This document shows, in pieces, positions 15,407-22,876 of a stretch of 25,591 nucleotides of DNA. The stretch is from Clostridia bacterium (GTDB lineage: Bacteria; Bacillota; Clostridia; Lachnospirales; Anaerotignaceae), in contig CAAEMG010000048.1 in NCBI GenBank assembly GCA_900757025.1, forward strand, positions 1 through 25,591, read 5' to 3'. A program made the position numbers and the translations under genes. Each line of letters begins with the position of its first letter. Position 1 is the stretch's first letter. The notes below the pieces were generated by a model that was not told the DNA's origin, ran no database searches, and saw only the letters and a program-made list of their open reading frames with translations.

Positions 15407-16582
15407 ATGATAAAAGACGGATTTATGTATATTGCCGCACTTGTGTTTATAGCGGCGATACTTGTAAACCTGCCAAAAATATTTAAAGGAGAAACAGCAC
15501 GGAAAATATTTAAGTTCGCACCGCCTATAGTGCTTATATATTTGGGGCTTATGCTTTTGTGTACGGCAAAACTTTGGGATTTGACATCTACTGCCGGGGC
15601 ATACGGCACTTTAAAAAATCCTTTGCTTTATGCAATGCTTTTTATAATGCTTTTAAGGTGCGATTTAAAAAAAATTATAAAGCTTGGACCTAAAATGCTT
15701 ATAGGTTTTTTTGCGGCAAGTGTTTCAATAGGTTTAGGGTTTATTATAAGTTTCTTTGTATTTAAAAATCATCTTGGCGTTGATGCTTGGAAGGCTTTGG
15801 GTGCTCTTTGCGGAAGCTGGATGGGCGGCGGAGGAAATATGCTTGCCATTCAGGCTGTGCTTGATGTAAACGAAGATATAATGGCATATGCACTTGTTAT
15901 GGACTCCCTTTGTGCGGCACTTTATGTTATGTTCCTTCTCTGGGCAATAGGCTTTTCCCATAAATTTAATAAATGGGCAAAGGCAGACAGCAGCGCCATA
16001 GACGAAATCGGAGAACTTCTTGAGGAAGAGGCAAAAGCCAACACAAAGCCTCTTCAGTGGCAGAACATTATTATTCTTATCGGTTCGGGGCTTTTTGTTT
16101 CGGCTGTGTGCCAGAAGGCGGGAGTATATATAAATTCTGTTTTGCCTTTCTTTGACAAAACAACATGGACAGTGCTTTCGGTAACTGTTATAGGTCTTAT
16201 TCTTGCCGTTACGCCTTTCGGAAAAATAAAGGGAACGGAAGAAATTTCAAACACACTTTTGTATATTGTTATTGCCCTTATTGCTTCAAGAGCAGACCTT
16301 ACGAGTATGGGAAATGCCCATGTGTGGCTTGCGGCAGGATTTTTGATACTTGTTATTCATGTTGCGGTAATGGTTGTTTTTGCAAAAGTTTTGAAAATAG
16401 ACCTTTTTACCTGTGCTGTGGCATCTCTTGCCAACATAGGCGGAACGGCAACGGCTCCTGTTTTGGCAGGAACATACAGCAGTGCTCTTGTGCCGGTAGG
16501 CATAGTTATGGCTCTTTTGGGCTATGTTATAGGAACAGGCGGAGGCCTTTTGGTTGCAAATATTATGAGTATGCTTGCGTAA
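15407..16582 (+). CDS. DUF819-family membrane protein
   Basis: The 391-residue protein is polytopic, with about ten to eleven hydrophobic segments and a charged cytoplasmic loop around residues 185-222 (KADSSAIDEIGELLEEEAKAN). The GSWMGGGGNMLAI stretch near residue 138 and the glycine-rich ANIGGTATAPVLAGTY segment near 345 are hallmarks I associate with the DUF819 (YjcL-like) family, which has been grouped with glutamate- or anion-type transporters. Both motifs lie where re-entrant loops would be expected, which suggests a secondary transporter; substrate unknown. An AAGGAG site precedes the ATG by about eight bases. It is a single-gene unit with a terminator behind it and two palindromic sites in front, so regulated expression is likely. 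Confidence 0.85.
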   Translation: MIKDGFMYIAALVFIAAILVNLPKIFKGETARKIFKFAPPIVLIYLGLMLLCTAKLWDLTSTAGAYGTLKNPLLYAMLFIMLLRCDLKKIIKLGPKMLIGFFAASVSIGLGFIISFFVFKNHLGVDAWKALGALCGSWMGGGGNMLAIQAVLDVNEDIMAYALVMDSLCAALYVMFLLWAIGFSHKFNKWAKADSSAIDEIGELLEEEAKANTKPLQWQNIIILIGSGLFVSAVCQKAGVYINSVLPFFDKTTWTVLSVTVIGLILAVTPFGKIKGTEEISNTLLYIVIALIASRADLTSMGNAHVWLAAGFLILVIHVAVMVVFAKVLKIDLFTCAVASLANIGGTATAPVLAGTYSSALVPVGIVMALLGYVIGTGGGLLVANIMSMLA

Positions 16583-16603
16583 AAACATATTAAAATAAAA
16601 AAG

Positions 16604-16637
16604 GACACGAAATGTTGAAATCTTCGTGTCTTTTTTT
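16604..16637 (+). terminator. Bidirectional terminator between DUF819 gene and minus-strand hypothetical
   Basis: GACACGAA (16604-16611) and TTCGTGTC (16623-16630) form a perfect 8-bp stem followed by seven T. On the minus strand the same stem is followed by a T run as well (A run at 16597-16602), so it can serve both convergent genes. Confidence 0.9.
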
Positions 16638-16662
16638 GAGCGATTATTTAACAAAATTTATT

Positions 16663-17082
16663 TTAAAGCCTGTTGGCAAGGGCAAGAATAAAAAGAATGT
16701 CTGCTGCTGCCGCAATATGCCTTCTGTTTTCCGGCTTATCTTTTTCGTCACTGCTTTTTATGTTTATTGGCGGATTGCAGGAAAGCACAGAATGGTTTAT
16801 GCCGTTTATAACATCAACTGTGTTAAGCAAAGTTATAATTTGGTCTATTTGTGCCGAGGCTGAGGGTGAAGAAAAGTTTTTGACGGCTTTAAGCAGAACA
16901 ACTTCTTTTGACGGAGATTTATTTACTTTTTTATTTTCGTTTTCTGCCATTTGGTATATTTTTTTAACATATGTATTTTCAACAGCGTTTTGTATAAGAG
17001 AAAAAGCTCTTTTTAGGTCTGTGTTGATATAAGATGGTTTGCTTAAAAGAGAAATAAGCTCATATGTGCTGTCATTTTCCAT
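16663..17082 (-). CDS. Hypothetical protein, 139 residues
   Basis: I do not recognise this protein. The gene is supported by a good GGAGG ribosome site five bases before the ATG on the minus strand and by the bidirectional terminator just past its stop. The product is soluble and charged for most of its length, apparently helical (residues 1-90 with TYELISLLSK, AFSLIQNAVEN and QIDQIITLLNTVDVINGI), and then has a polar linker (KSSDEKDKPENRR) and a short hydrophobic C-terminal stretch (IAAAADILFILALANRL). The tail might be an amphipathic helix or membrane association segment. A TATACT -10 candidate lies at about 17113-17118 on the minus strand with a poor -35. Its convergent neighbour is unrelated in orientation, so it is a single gene. 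Confidence 0.65.
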   Translation of the reverse strand: MENDSTYELISLLSKPSYINTDLKRAFSLIQNAVENTYVKKIYQMAENENKKVNKSPSKEVVLLKAVKNFSSPSASAQIDQIITLLNTVDVINGINHSVLSCNPPINIKSSDEKDKPENRRHIAAAADILFILALANRL

Positions 17083-17157
17083 ATCTGCCTCCGAAAAACG
17101 GATTTGCTTATAGTATATGAATATAAAAATATTTTAGAAACGGAAAAATTAAAAAAA

Positions 17158-17227
17158 GCCGTTGTGTTGAGCAAAAGATATGTAAAAACGGCAACAAAAA
17201 ACCACAGTTTTTAAAGCTGTGGTTTTT
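17158..17227 (+). ncRNA. Orphan two-hairpin structure with terminator, possible small RNA
   Basis: GCCGTT (17158-17163) pairs with AACGGC (17187-17192). Right after it AAAAACCACAG (17197-17207) pairs over 11 bp with CTGTGGTTTTT (17217-17227), which has the form of a rho-independent terminator. No gene ends upstream: the neighbour to the left is transcribed away and the next gene starts 214 bases further on. So the terminator belongs to a short transcript, a leader attenuator, or is a protein-binding palindrome. I found no convincing promoter before it. Confidence 0.4.
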
Positions 17228-17440
17228 AAGGAAGGATGGTATTATGAAAAATTAATTGGGGTTTTATGTTTTGTATCTCTCTTACAGATAATAATATATC
17301 TTAAATTTATTAATACTGTATTTATAATCTGTAAACAAAATATTAACATTGAATTTTTTATTTTACATTTAATTTACAAACATAGTATTTTGCCTTTTAC
17401 ATAAAATAAGTATCTTTATATTTGATAAAGGGGGAATTAA
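17228..17440. other. AT-rich spacer before the HD gene, no gene seen
   Basis: Together with the hairpin region this completes the 358-base gap 17083-17440. It is very AT-rich and open frames in it are short and lack ribosome sites. A weak promoter candidate, TTTACA with TATTTT 18 bases on, lies around 17361-17390. Confidence 0.45.
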
Positions 17441-18100
17441 ATGATAACATACGAAGACGTTAAAAAGAATGAAGATATAGGCGCTTATATCCGTAAGCAG
17501 GACGAATATTTAAGTGCAATAGGCTTTACGGAGCACAGTTTTGCCCACGTTGCAAAGGTTGCCGAAACGGCAGGATATATTTTGGAAACATTGGGCTACA
17601 GCAAAAAAGAAATTGAACTTGCAAAAATAGCCGGCTATATGCACGATATAGGAAATATTGTAAACAGAACAAACCATTCCCTTACAGGGGCTGTTATGGC
17701 TTTCAGAATACTTGACAACATGGATATGAAGGCAGAAGACATAGCAACTATAGTAACGGCAATAGGCAACCATGAAGAAGGCCTTGGGGAAAGCGTAAAC
17801 GCTGTTGCGGCGGCTCTTATAATTGCCGATAAAAGCGATGTGCGCCGTTCAAGGGTAAGAGAAAAAAACGAAATTGACTTTGACATACATGACAGAGTTA
17901 ATTATTCTGTAAAGAAAACCACCGTAAAAATAAATGAAGAAAAATCCATAATAAAACTTAAACTTACAATAGATACAAAATACGGCTCAATTATGGATTA
18001 TTTTGAAATTTTTATGGACCGAATGATAATGTGCCGTAAGGCGGCGGAAAGACTGGGGCTTACATTTAAGCTTATAATAAACGAACAGCAGCTTATATAA
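17441..18100 (+). CDS. HD-domain phosphohydrolase
   Basis: The 219-residue protein carries an HD metal-dependent phosphohydrolase domain. An early histidine (H35 in SFAHVAKVA), the HD pair at about 68-69 (GYMHDIGN), a following H in TNHSLTGA, an NHEEG motif near 110 and a D in ADKSDVRRSR near 130 occur in the family's usual order. The residues after about 145 form a separate beta-rich part (KTTVKINEEKSIIKLKLTID) ending in a helix, as in small clostridial HD proteins. HD enzymes cleave phosphate from nucleotides or cyclic dinucleotides; the substrate here is unknown, and the HD sequence is not a GYP variant, so cyclic di-GMP is not indicated. A GGGGG ribosome site lies before the ATG. The terminator hairpin starts inside the last codons. 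Confidence 0.85.
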   Translation: MITYEDVKKNEDIGAYIRKQDEYLSAIGFTEHSFAHVAKVAETAGYILETLGYSKKEIELAKIAGYMHDIGNIVNRTNHSLTGAVMAFRILDNMDMKAEDIATIVTAIGNHEEGLGESVNAVAAALIIADKSDVRRSRVREKNEIDFDIHDRVNYSVKKTTVKINEEKSIIKLKLTIDTKYGSIMDYFEIFMDRMIMCRKAAERLGLTFKLIINEQQLI

Positions 18101-18128
18101 TGAAAACATATAAAGCTGCTGTTTTTTT
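18084..18128 (+). terminator. Terminator overlapping the 3' end of the HD gene
   Basis: AACAGCAGCTTATAT (18084-18098) pairs with ATATAAAGCTGCTGTT (18108-18123), with one bulged base, followed by seven T. The left arm encodes the last residues (NEQQLI), so coding and termination share bases. Confidence 0.9.
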
Positions 18129-18180
18129 GTTGTGTCGTGAATATTTTTTTGTTTATACGGCTATGTGAGCCATAAATATT

Positions 18181-18702
18181 TTATTTGCCCATTTCTTTAA
18201 GATAAGCGTCATACTTTATGTCTTCAAGATGAGCTGCTTTGCCTTCAACCATTTCTTCAAGCTCTTTTTTGTATGCGGCAACTCTTTCGTAAACGTCTTC
18301 GTCAAAAGCACCTATCATCTGTGCGGCAAGTATGCCGGCGTTTTGTGCTCCGTTTATGGCTACAGTGGCAACAGGTATTCCCGGCGGCATCTGAACTATT
18401 GAATAAAGTGAGTCTACACCGCTTAAAGTTGAAGTTTTTACAGGCACGCCTATTACGGGAACGCTTGTCATGGCGGCTGTCATGCCGGGAAGGTGTGCTG
18501 CTCCGCCTGCACCTGCAATAATAACTTTAAGACCTCTTTTGTGGGCAGATTTTGCATAGTCATACATTCTGTCAGGAGTTCTGTGGGCAGATATAACAGT
18601 AAGCTCATATGGAATTTGAAGCTTATCAAGTATTTCTGCCGCTTTGCTTAATACGGGAAGGTCGCTGTCACTTCCCATTATAATGCCTACAAGTGGATTC
18701 AT
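18181..18702 (-). CDS. purE: N5-carboxyaminoimidazole ribonucleotide mutase (class I PurE)
   Basis: PurE moves the carboxyl group of N5-CAIR to carbon 4 to give CAIR in purine synthesis. The 173-residue product has the family motifs GSDSD (10-14), SAHRTP (38-43, with H40) and GAGGAAHLPGM (64-74, with H70), and the PVKTSTLSGVDSLYSIVQMP loop. The presence of the bacterial SAHRTP signature and the small size indicate class I. I choose the second ATG (18702): AAGGAG stands nine bases before it, whereas the first ATG, three codons upstream, touches that ribosome site with no spacing. The gene has its own minus-strand promoter and no other pur gene is adjacent. Its leader is only about 40 bases, too short for a purine riboswitch. 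No clear terminator follows its stop. Confidence 0.95.
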   Translation of the reverse strand: MNPLVGIIMGSDSDLPVLSKAAEILDKLQIPYELTVISAHRTPDRMYDYAKSAHKRGLKVIIAGAGGAAHLPGMTAAMTSVPVIGVPVKTSTLSGVDSLYSIVQMPPGIPVATVAINGAQNAGILAAQMIGAFDEDVYERVAAYKKELEEMVEGKAAHLEDIKYDAYLKEMGK

Positions 18703-18744
18703 GTTTGTCATCTCCTTGAAAAAATTTGTATTTAATACAGTTTG

Positions 18745-18773
18745 ATTATAGCATGGTTTAGTCTTATTTTAAA
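18745..18773 (-). promoter_or_regulatory. purE: Promoter of purE
   Basis: On the minus strand TTTAAA (18773-18768), 17 bases and a perfect TATAAT (18750-18745) are present. The -35 matches four of six. It stands back to back with the rnr promoter, about 75 bases apart. Confidence 0.7.
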
Positions 18774-18819
18774 GAAAACAAAAGGTTATCGGCATATTGT
18801 ATAAAAAAATCGGTTTGTG

Positions 18820-18828
18820 TGATATAAT
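18820..18828 (+). promoter_or_regulatory. rnr: Extended -10 promoter of rnr
   Basis: TGATATAAT gives a perfect -10 (18823-18828) with the extended TG. No good -35 stands at 17 bases, which is typical of extended -10 promoters. Transcripts would start near 18835 and include the whole inverted-repeat element that follows. Confidence 0.6.
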
Positions 18829-18856
18829 TAAGTAAAAGAAAAATATTGCAGTGGAT

Positions 18857-18978
18857 AATTTTGGTTTGACGGATACTTCTATTTGCTATCTATCAAAGTT
18901 TAGGTCAAGCCTTTTCAAAGGGCTGCATGGTATGGGACGGCATCCCACGGTCTTATCAGTTCGTCAAATCAAAATTTA
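18857..18978. repeat. Inverted-repeat element inside the rnr leader
   Basis: The left end (18857-18871, AATTTTGGTTTGACG) is the inverted match of the right end (18962-18976, CGTCAAATCAAAATT) with one mismatch over 15 bp. The left end recurs in front of dnaE (6879-6904). Inside lie the 29-bp segment shared with 1159-1187 and a small hairpin, TGGGA(18932-)/TCCCA around 18932-18947. The element is about 120 bases with no coding capacity. Confidence 0.75.
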
Positions 18979-19011
18979 CATAACCCATTCTTCCGAAAGA
19001 AGGTGCATTTT

Positions 19012-21156
19012 ATGAGTATTAACTTGGATATTGATGAGAAAAAACAGGAAAGAAAAGACAAAATAATCTCTCTTGTGCGTGACGAAAACTTTCCGCCGCT
19101 TAAAAGAGGCGAAATGCGTTCTGTTATGAATGTTTCACCAGAGGAAAAAAACGAATTTGACTCTCTTATAGATGAGCTTATTTCCGAAGGTAAACTTGTG
19201 GAAACAAAAAAAGGCAAAATTATGGACAGCGAAAAACTTGGTCTTTTTGCAGGAGAATTTTTGGGCAATCAAAAAGGCTTTGGCTTTGTTCGCCTTGAAA
19301 ACAGCGACGGAAACGATGTGTTTATTCCTGCCGGAGCTGTAAACGGAGCAATGCACAAAGATAAAGTTCTTATAAGAATAACTGCGCCTTCCGAAAGAGG
19401 AAAAAGAGCCGAAGGCGAGGTTATAAAAATTCTTGAAAAAGCAAAAGGCAATATTGTCGGCACTTTTGAGCTTTTAAAAGGCTTTGGCTTTGTTGTGTGT
19501 GACGATAGAAAAACAGAGGATATTTTTATTCCAAAGGAAAAAACAAAAGGCGCCGTAACGGGCAGCAAGGTTGTTGTTAAAATTACAAAAACAAGGGAAA
19601 ACGGCAGAAGCCCCGAAGGTGAAATAACGGAAGTAATAGGCTATATTGACGACCCGGGAGTTGACATACTTTCCGTTATAAAGCAGTTTGACCTTCCTCT
19701 TGAATTTCCGCAGGAAGTTATGGAGCAGATTGAAAATATACCTCTTGAGGTTCTTCCGGAAGAAACAGAAGGCAGAGAAGATTTGAGAGATTGGGTTACG
19801 GTAACAATAGATGGCGACGATTCAAAAGATTTTGACGACGCCGTAAGCCTTGAAATGACAGATAACGGTAACTATCGCCTTGGCGTGCATATTGCCGATG
19901 TTACCCATTATGTAACGGAAGGTTCTCCTTTGGACGAAGAGGCTCTTGAAAGAGGAACAAGCTATTATCTTGTGGACAGGGTTATTCCTATGCTGCCCCA
20001 TAAGCTTTCAAACGGCATATGCTCTCTTAACCCCGATGAGGACAGACTTACTTTAAGCTGTATTATGGAAATAAATAAACATGGCGAACTTGTTGACCAC
20101 AAAATATGTAAAAGTGTTATTCATTCCCATTGCCGAATGACATATACAAAGGTAAATAACGTAATAGAACATAACGACCCTGACCAGTGTGAGGAATATA
20201 AAGAGTTTGTTCCCATGCTTCGCCTTATGAATGAACTTAGGATTATACTGAACGAAAAGCGTAAAAAGAGGGGCTCTGTAAACTTTGATTTTCCGGAAAC
20301 AAAAATTATACTTGATGAAAACGGAAAAGTTACGGATATTAAGCCTTACGAAAGAAACCTTGCCACAAATCTTATAGAGGAATTTATGCTTGTTTGCAAC
20401 GAAACAGTTGCCGAGGATTATTATTGGCAAAGTGTTCCTTTTGTTTTCAGAAACCATGAATGTCCCGATGAGGAAAAAATAGAAAGCCTTAAACAGATTA
20501 TAAAAAGTTTTGGCTATTATATTAAAGGTCAAAATGAAATTCATCCTAAGGAAATTCAGCAGCTTATAGAAAAAATTTCAGGCACAAGCGAGGAACACGT
20601 TATAAGCCGTCTTGTGTTAAGAAGTATGAAACAGGCAAAATATCAGAGCGAAAATTATGGTCATTTCGGCCTTGCGGCTCAGTATTACTGCCATTTCACA
20701 TCTCCTATAAGACGTTATCCCGACCTTCAAATTCATCGTATTATAAAAGAATCTATGGACGGAAAAATGACTGACAGCCGCCGCAAACGCTACGAAAAAA
20801 TTCTTCCTGCCGTTGCAAACCGCTGCTCCGTTATGGAAAGACTTGCCGATGATGCGGAAAGAGAAACGGATAAGCTGAAAATGGTTGAATATATGAGCGG
20901 AAAAATCGGCGAGGAATTTGAGGGAATTATTTCGGGCCTTACTTCGTGGGGAATTTATGTTGAACTTCCAAACACTGTTGAAGGTATGGTAAGCGTAAAC
21001 AGCATGGATGATGATTATTATACCTATGAAGAGAAAAACCTTCTCTACAGAGGAGAAAATACGGGAAAGGTTTATAAAATGGGCGATAATGTTAAGGTTA
21101 AGGTTTTAAAAACAGATTCCCAGCTTAGAACAATAGATTTCGGTTTTGTTGAATAA
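19012..21156 (+). CDS. rnr: Ribonuclease R
   Basis: RNase R is a processive 3'-5' exoribonuclease that degrades structured RNA. The 714-residue protein has an N-terminal winged-helix-like part (1-75), two cold-shock domains (about 80-125 with QKGFGFVRLE, and 145-195 with LKGFGFVVCDD), the RNB catalytic domain (about 250-585) with DGDDSKDFDDAVSLE holding the metal-binding aspartates near 265-273, and a C-terminal S1 domain (about 630-712, GIISGLTSWGIYVELPNTVEG). It lacks the lysine-rich tail seen in many relatives, so it is at the short end of the family. I choose the ATG at 19012, eight bases after AAGAAGG, rather than the GTG at 19003 which touches that site. In many Firmicutes rnr is followed by smpB; here a terminator and an unrelated gene follow. 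Its leader carries a repeat element. Confidence 0.96.
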   Translation: MSINLDIDEKKQERKDKIISLVRDENFPPLKRGEMRSVMNVSPEEKNEFDSLIDELISEGKLVETKKGKIMDSEKLGLFAGEFLGNQKGFGFVRLENSDGNDVFIPAGAVNGAMHKDKVLIRITAPSERGKRAEGEVIKILEKAKGNIVGTFELLKGFGFVVCDDRKTEDIFIPKEKTKGAVTGSKVVVKITKTRENGRSPEGEITEVIGYIDDPGVDILSVIKQFDLPLEFPQEVMEQIENIPLEVLPEETEGREDLRDWVTVTIDGDDSKDFDDAVSLEMTDNGNYRLGVHIADVTHYVTEGSPLDEEALERGTSYYLVDRVIPMLPHKLSNGICSLNPDEDRLTLSCIMEINKHGELVDHKICKSVIHSHCRMTYTKVNNVIEHNDPDQCEEYKEFVPMLRLMNELRIILNEKRKKRGSVNFDFPETKIILDENGKVTDIKPYERNLATNLIEEFMLVCNETVAEDYYWQSVPFVFRNHECPDEEKIESLKQIIKSFGYYIKGQNEIHPKEIQQLIEKISGTSEEHVISRLVLRSMKQAKYQSENYGHFGLAAQYYCHFTSPIRRYPDLQIHRIIKESMDGKMTDSRRKRYEKILPAVANRCSVMERLADDAERETDKLKMVEYMSGKIGEEFEGIISGLTSWGIYVELPNTVEGMVSVNSMDDDYYTYEEKNLLYRGENTGKVYKMGDNVKVKVLKTDSQLRTIDFGFVE

Positions 21157-21167
21157 ATAATAAAAGG

Positions 21168-21197
21168 GAGGTATCTTTTGCAGATGCCTCTTTTTTT
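21168..21197 (+). terminator. Rho-independent terminator of rnr
   Basis: GAGGTATCT (21168-21176) pairs with AGATGCCTC (21182-21190), nine pairs including one T-G, followed by seven T. It starts 11 bases after the stop codon. Confidence 0.92.
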
Positions 21198-21227
21198 ATA
21201 TTTTCAGAATAATAATACTTCCGATTT

Positions 21228-21290
21228 TTGTTATTCCGAGCAGAGTAATCTGAGTGTTCGGCATAGCCGAAAAATCTCATAAACCCACAC
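21228..21290. repeat. Dispersed repeat, copy D
   Basis: TTGTTATTCCGAGCAGAG at the left end resembles the left arms of copies A and B, 21254-21280 matches copy C (12423-12449) with about four differences, and CTCATAAACCCA (21277-21288) is identical to 1235-1246 in copy A. It links the looser copies into one family. Confidence 0.6.
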
Positions 21291-21386
21291 GAGAAGCCGT
21301 AAATTTATTGTTTTTTAGTATTTAAGCATAATTTTTATTTTTACGGAATAATGTTTTAATAAAAAAGAATTTGAGGCGGACAAAGT

Positions 21387-22268
21387 ATGGGGTTTGCATA
21401 TGTAAAGTACGGAAATGAAATTTCTAAGGGGAATTTTAAAAGAATGTGGATGAAATTTTTTGCCAAGGCAGATATAAAGCCTTTGGAAGGCTTTGAGGAA
21501 AGAGGCTATGAGGTCACTTTGCCTTATGGCAAAAAGGAAAAAGATATAGCCATGACAGAGGAAATAAACAAAAAAGTGTTTTCTCTTTTGGAAAAAATGG
21601 GTGTTGATATTGTGGCGGCAGAGGATTATGTGAGAATACCGTCAAATTTTGAAAAATCGGAAGGAAGATACATAAATGCAGCTTTCGGCGAAGAAATATT
21701 GAAAGAAGCGGTGCAAAAAGGCGGAGTAAACATTGCCGATGCCGAAATTGTGGTAAAAGACGGCGGCGATGACGAAAGCATTGTGCTTATGGCGGCATTG
21801 TCGTCTGTAGAGGCAAGAATAAGTATAAATACAGACAGGAAAGGCAGTATAGAGCCTTTTTTGGAGCAGATATATAACGATACGGGGCTGTGCATGGGCT
21901 GTTTTGCCGACGAAAACGGAAAAATAATGCGTCAGGCAGATATTGTAATAAGCTGCGTAAGAGGAGATGACAGAAATAAGTGTTATAAAAAAGGCTGTGT
22001 TTTTACAGGAATATTTACCGAAAGCACTGTTTTTAAAAAACTTGCCGAAAAGAGGAGCGACATGAAATTTTACGGCTGTCCTGTTTTTGAAAAAAACGGT
22101 ATGGACATAAAAAGCAGTATTGCCGAGGCAGCCCTGAGGGATTGGTGCGGAGGCAAAAACAGAAGCTTTGAAGGGGACGAAATACGTGAATATGCCGCAA
22201 TAAACGGAATAAAATATGCCGGTCTTTATTTTGCCAAGCCGTTTACCAATGAGCCTTCAAATAATTGA
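21387..22268 (+). CDS. Conserved hypothetical protein with cysteine-containing C-terminal half
   Basis: I cannot assign a function. The 293-residue protein has no signal peptide or membrane segment. The first half is charged and helical, with a TLPYGKKEKDI stretch near 44 and a VDIVAAEDY segment near 74. The second half alternates hydrophobic strands and helices (ESIVLMAALSSVEARISINT, then QADIVISCVRGDDR and GCVFTGIF), which suggests a Rossmann-like or other alpha/beta fold. Cysteines cluster there: a CxxC at about 168-171 (GLCMGCF), then ISC, KCYKKGC, YGCP and WCGG, seven or more in about 100 residues, so metal or thiol chemistry is possible. The general layout recalls uncharacterised clostridial proteins, from memory only. 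It has a weak GAGGCGG ribosome site and stands just before greA, whose promoter overlaps its stop codon. Confidence 0.7.
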   Translation: MGFAYVKYGNEISKGNFKRMWMKFFAKADIKPLEGFEERGYEVTLPYGKKEKDIAMTEEINKKVFSLLEKMGVDIVAAEDYVRIPSNFEKSEGRYINAAFGEEILKEAVQKGGVNIADAEIVVKDGGDDESIVLMAALSSVEARISINTDRKGSIEPFLEQIYNDTGLCMGCFADENGKIMRQADIVISCVRGDDRNKCYKKGCVFTGIFTESTVFKKLAEKRSDMKFYGCPVFEKNGMDIKSSIAEAALRDWCGGKNRSFEGDEIREYAAINGIKYAGLYFAKPFTNEPSNN

Positions 22269-22294
22269 CAAAGACAGCATAATTGGGGTATAAT
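22265..22294 (+). promoter_or_regulatory. Strong sigma-A promoter of greA-lysS
   Basis: Perfect TTGACA (22265-22270) and perfect TATAAT (22289-22294) are 18 bases apart. The -35 overlaps the TGA stop codon of the preceding gene (22266-22268). The leader to greA is about 85 bases long and without a clear regulatory structure. Confidence 0.9.
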
Positions 22295-22387
22295 TGGCTA
22301 AATGTGCAGATATTATAAGGAAAGACTGCAAAACAGTTTAATTGCCGCACAGGGCAAAAAAGTTTACTAAAGGAGTGGAAAAAAGCC

Positions 22388-22864
22388 GTGGCAGATAAAA
22401 AAGTTGTGCTGACATACGAAGGCCTTAAAAAAAGAGAAGAAGAACTTGAAGAATTAAAAACCGTAAGAAGAAAAGAAGTTGCCGAAAAAATTAAAGAAGC
22501 AAGAGGACAGGGCGACTTATCGGAAAATGCCGAGTATGACGCAGCAAAAGAGGAACAGGCTGAGATAGAGGCAAGAATAGTTGCTCTTGAAAAAATGCTC
22601 AGAAATGCTGAAGTTATTGACGAAGATACAGTAAGCTCAGATAAAATAAGCGTAGGAAGCACTGTTAAGCTTTATGATGAAGAATTTGAAGAGGAAGTTG
22701 AATACACAATCGTAGGTTCTGCGGAAGCTGACCCTATGGAAGGAAGAATTTCAAATGAATCACCTGTAGGCCATGGTCTTTTGGGCCACAGCAAAGGTGA
22801 AACGGTTATTATAGAAGTTCCTGACGGAGAAATTAAATTTAAAGTACTTGAGATAAGAAAATAA
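22388..22864 (+). CDS. greA: Transcription elongation factor GreA
   Basis: GreA enters the secondary channel of stalled RNA polymerase and stimulates cleavage of the backtracked transcript. The 158-residue protein has the N-terminal antiparallel coiled coil (about 1-76) with the acidic tip in the conserved GDLSENAEYDAAKEEQ segment, and the C-terminal FKBP-like domain (from about 82) ending with SPVGHGLLGHSKGETVIIEVP, the family signature. Length is exactly typical. The start is a GTG; AAAGGAG stands about 12 bases upstream, which is a rather long spacing. It is the first gene of an operon with lysS, 12 bases downstream, behind a near-perfect promoter. The same order is common in Clostridia. 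Confidence 0.97.
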   Translation: MADKKVVLTYEGLKKREEELEELKTVRRKEVAEKIKEARGQGDLSENAEYDAAKEEQAEIEARIVALEKMLRNAEVIDEDTVSSDKISVGSTVKLYDEEFEEEVEYTIVGSAEADPMEGRISNESPVGHGLLGHSKGETVIIEVPDGEIKFKVLEIRK

Positions 22865-22876
22865 GGAGGCAGCACC

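Noticed and set aside
16165..16593. Long frame inside the DUF819 gene (frame-shifted)
   Set aside because: Cysteine- and arginine-rich shadow of a well-supported membrane protein; no start signal.
17219..17404. Frame of 61 codons before the HD gene
   Set aside because: Starts inside the terminator stem, has no ribosome site and encodes a low-complexity AT-driven sequence.
18703..18744. Purine riboswitch before purE
   Set aside because: The leader is too short and shows no three-way-junction pattern.
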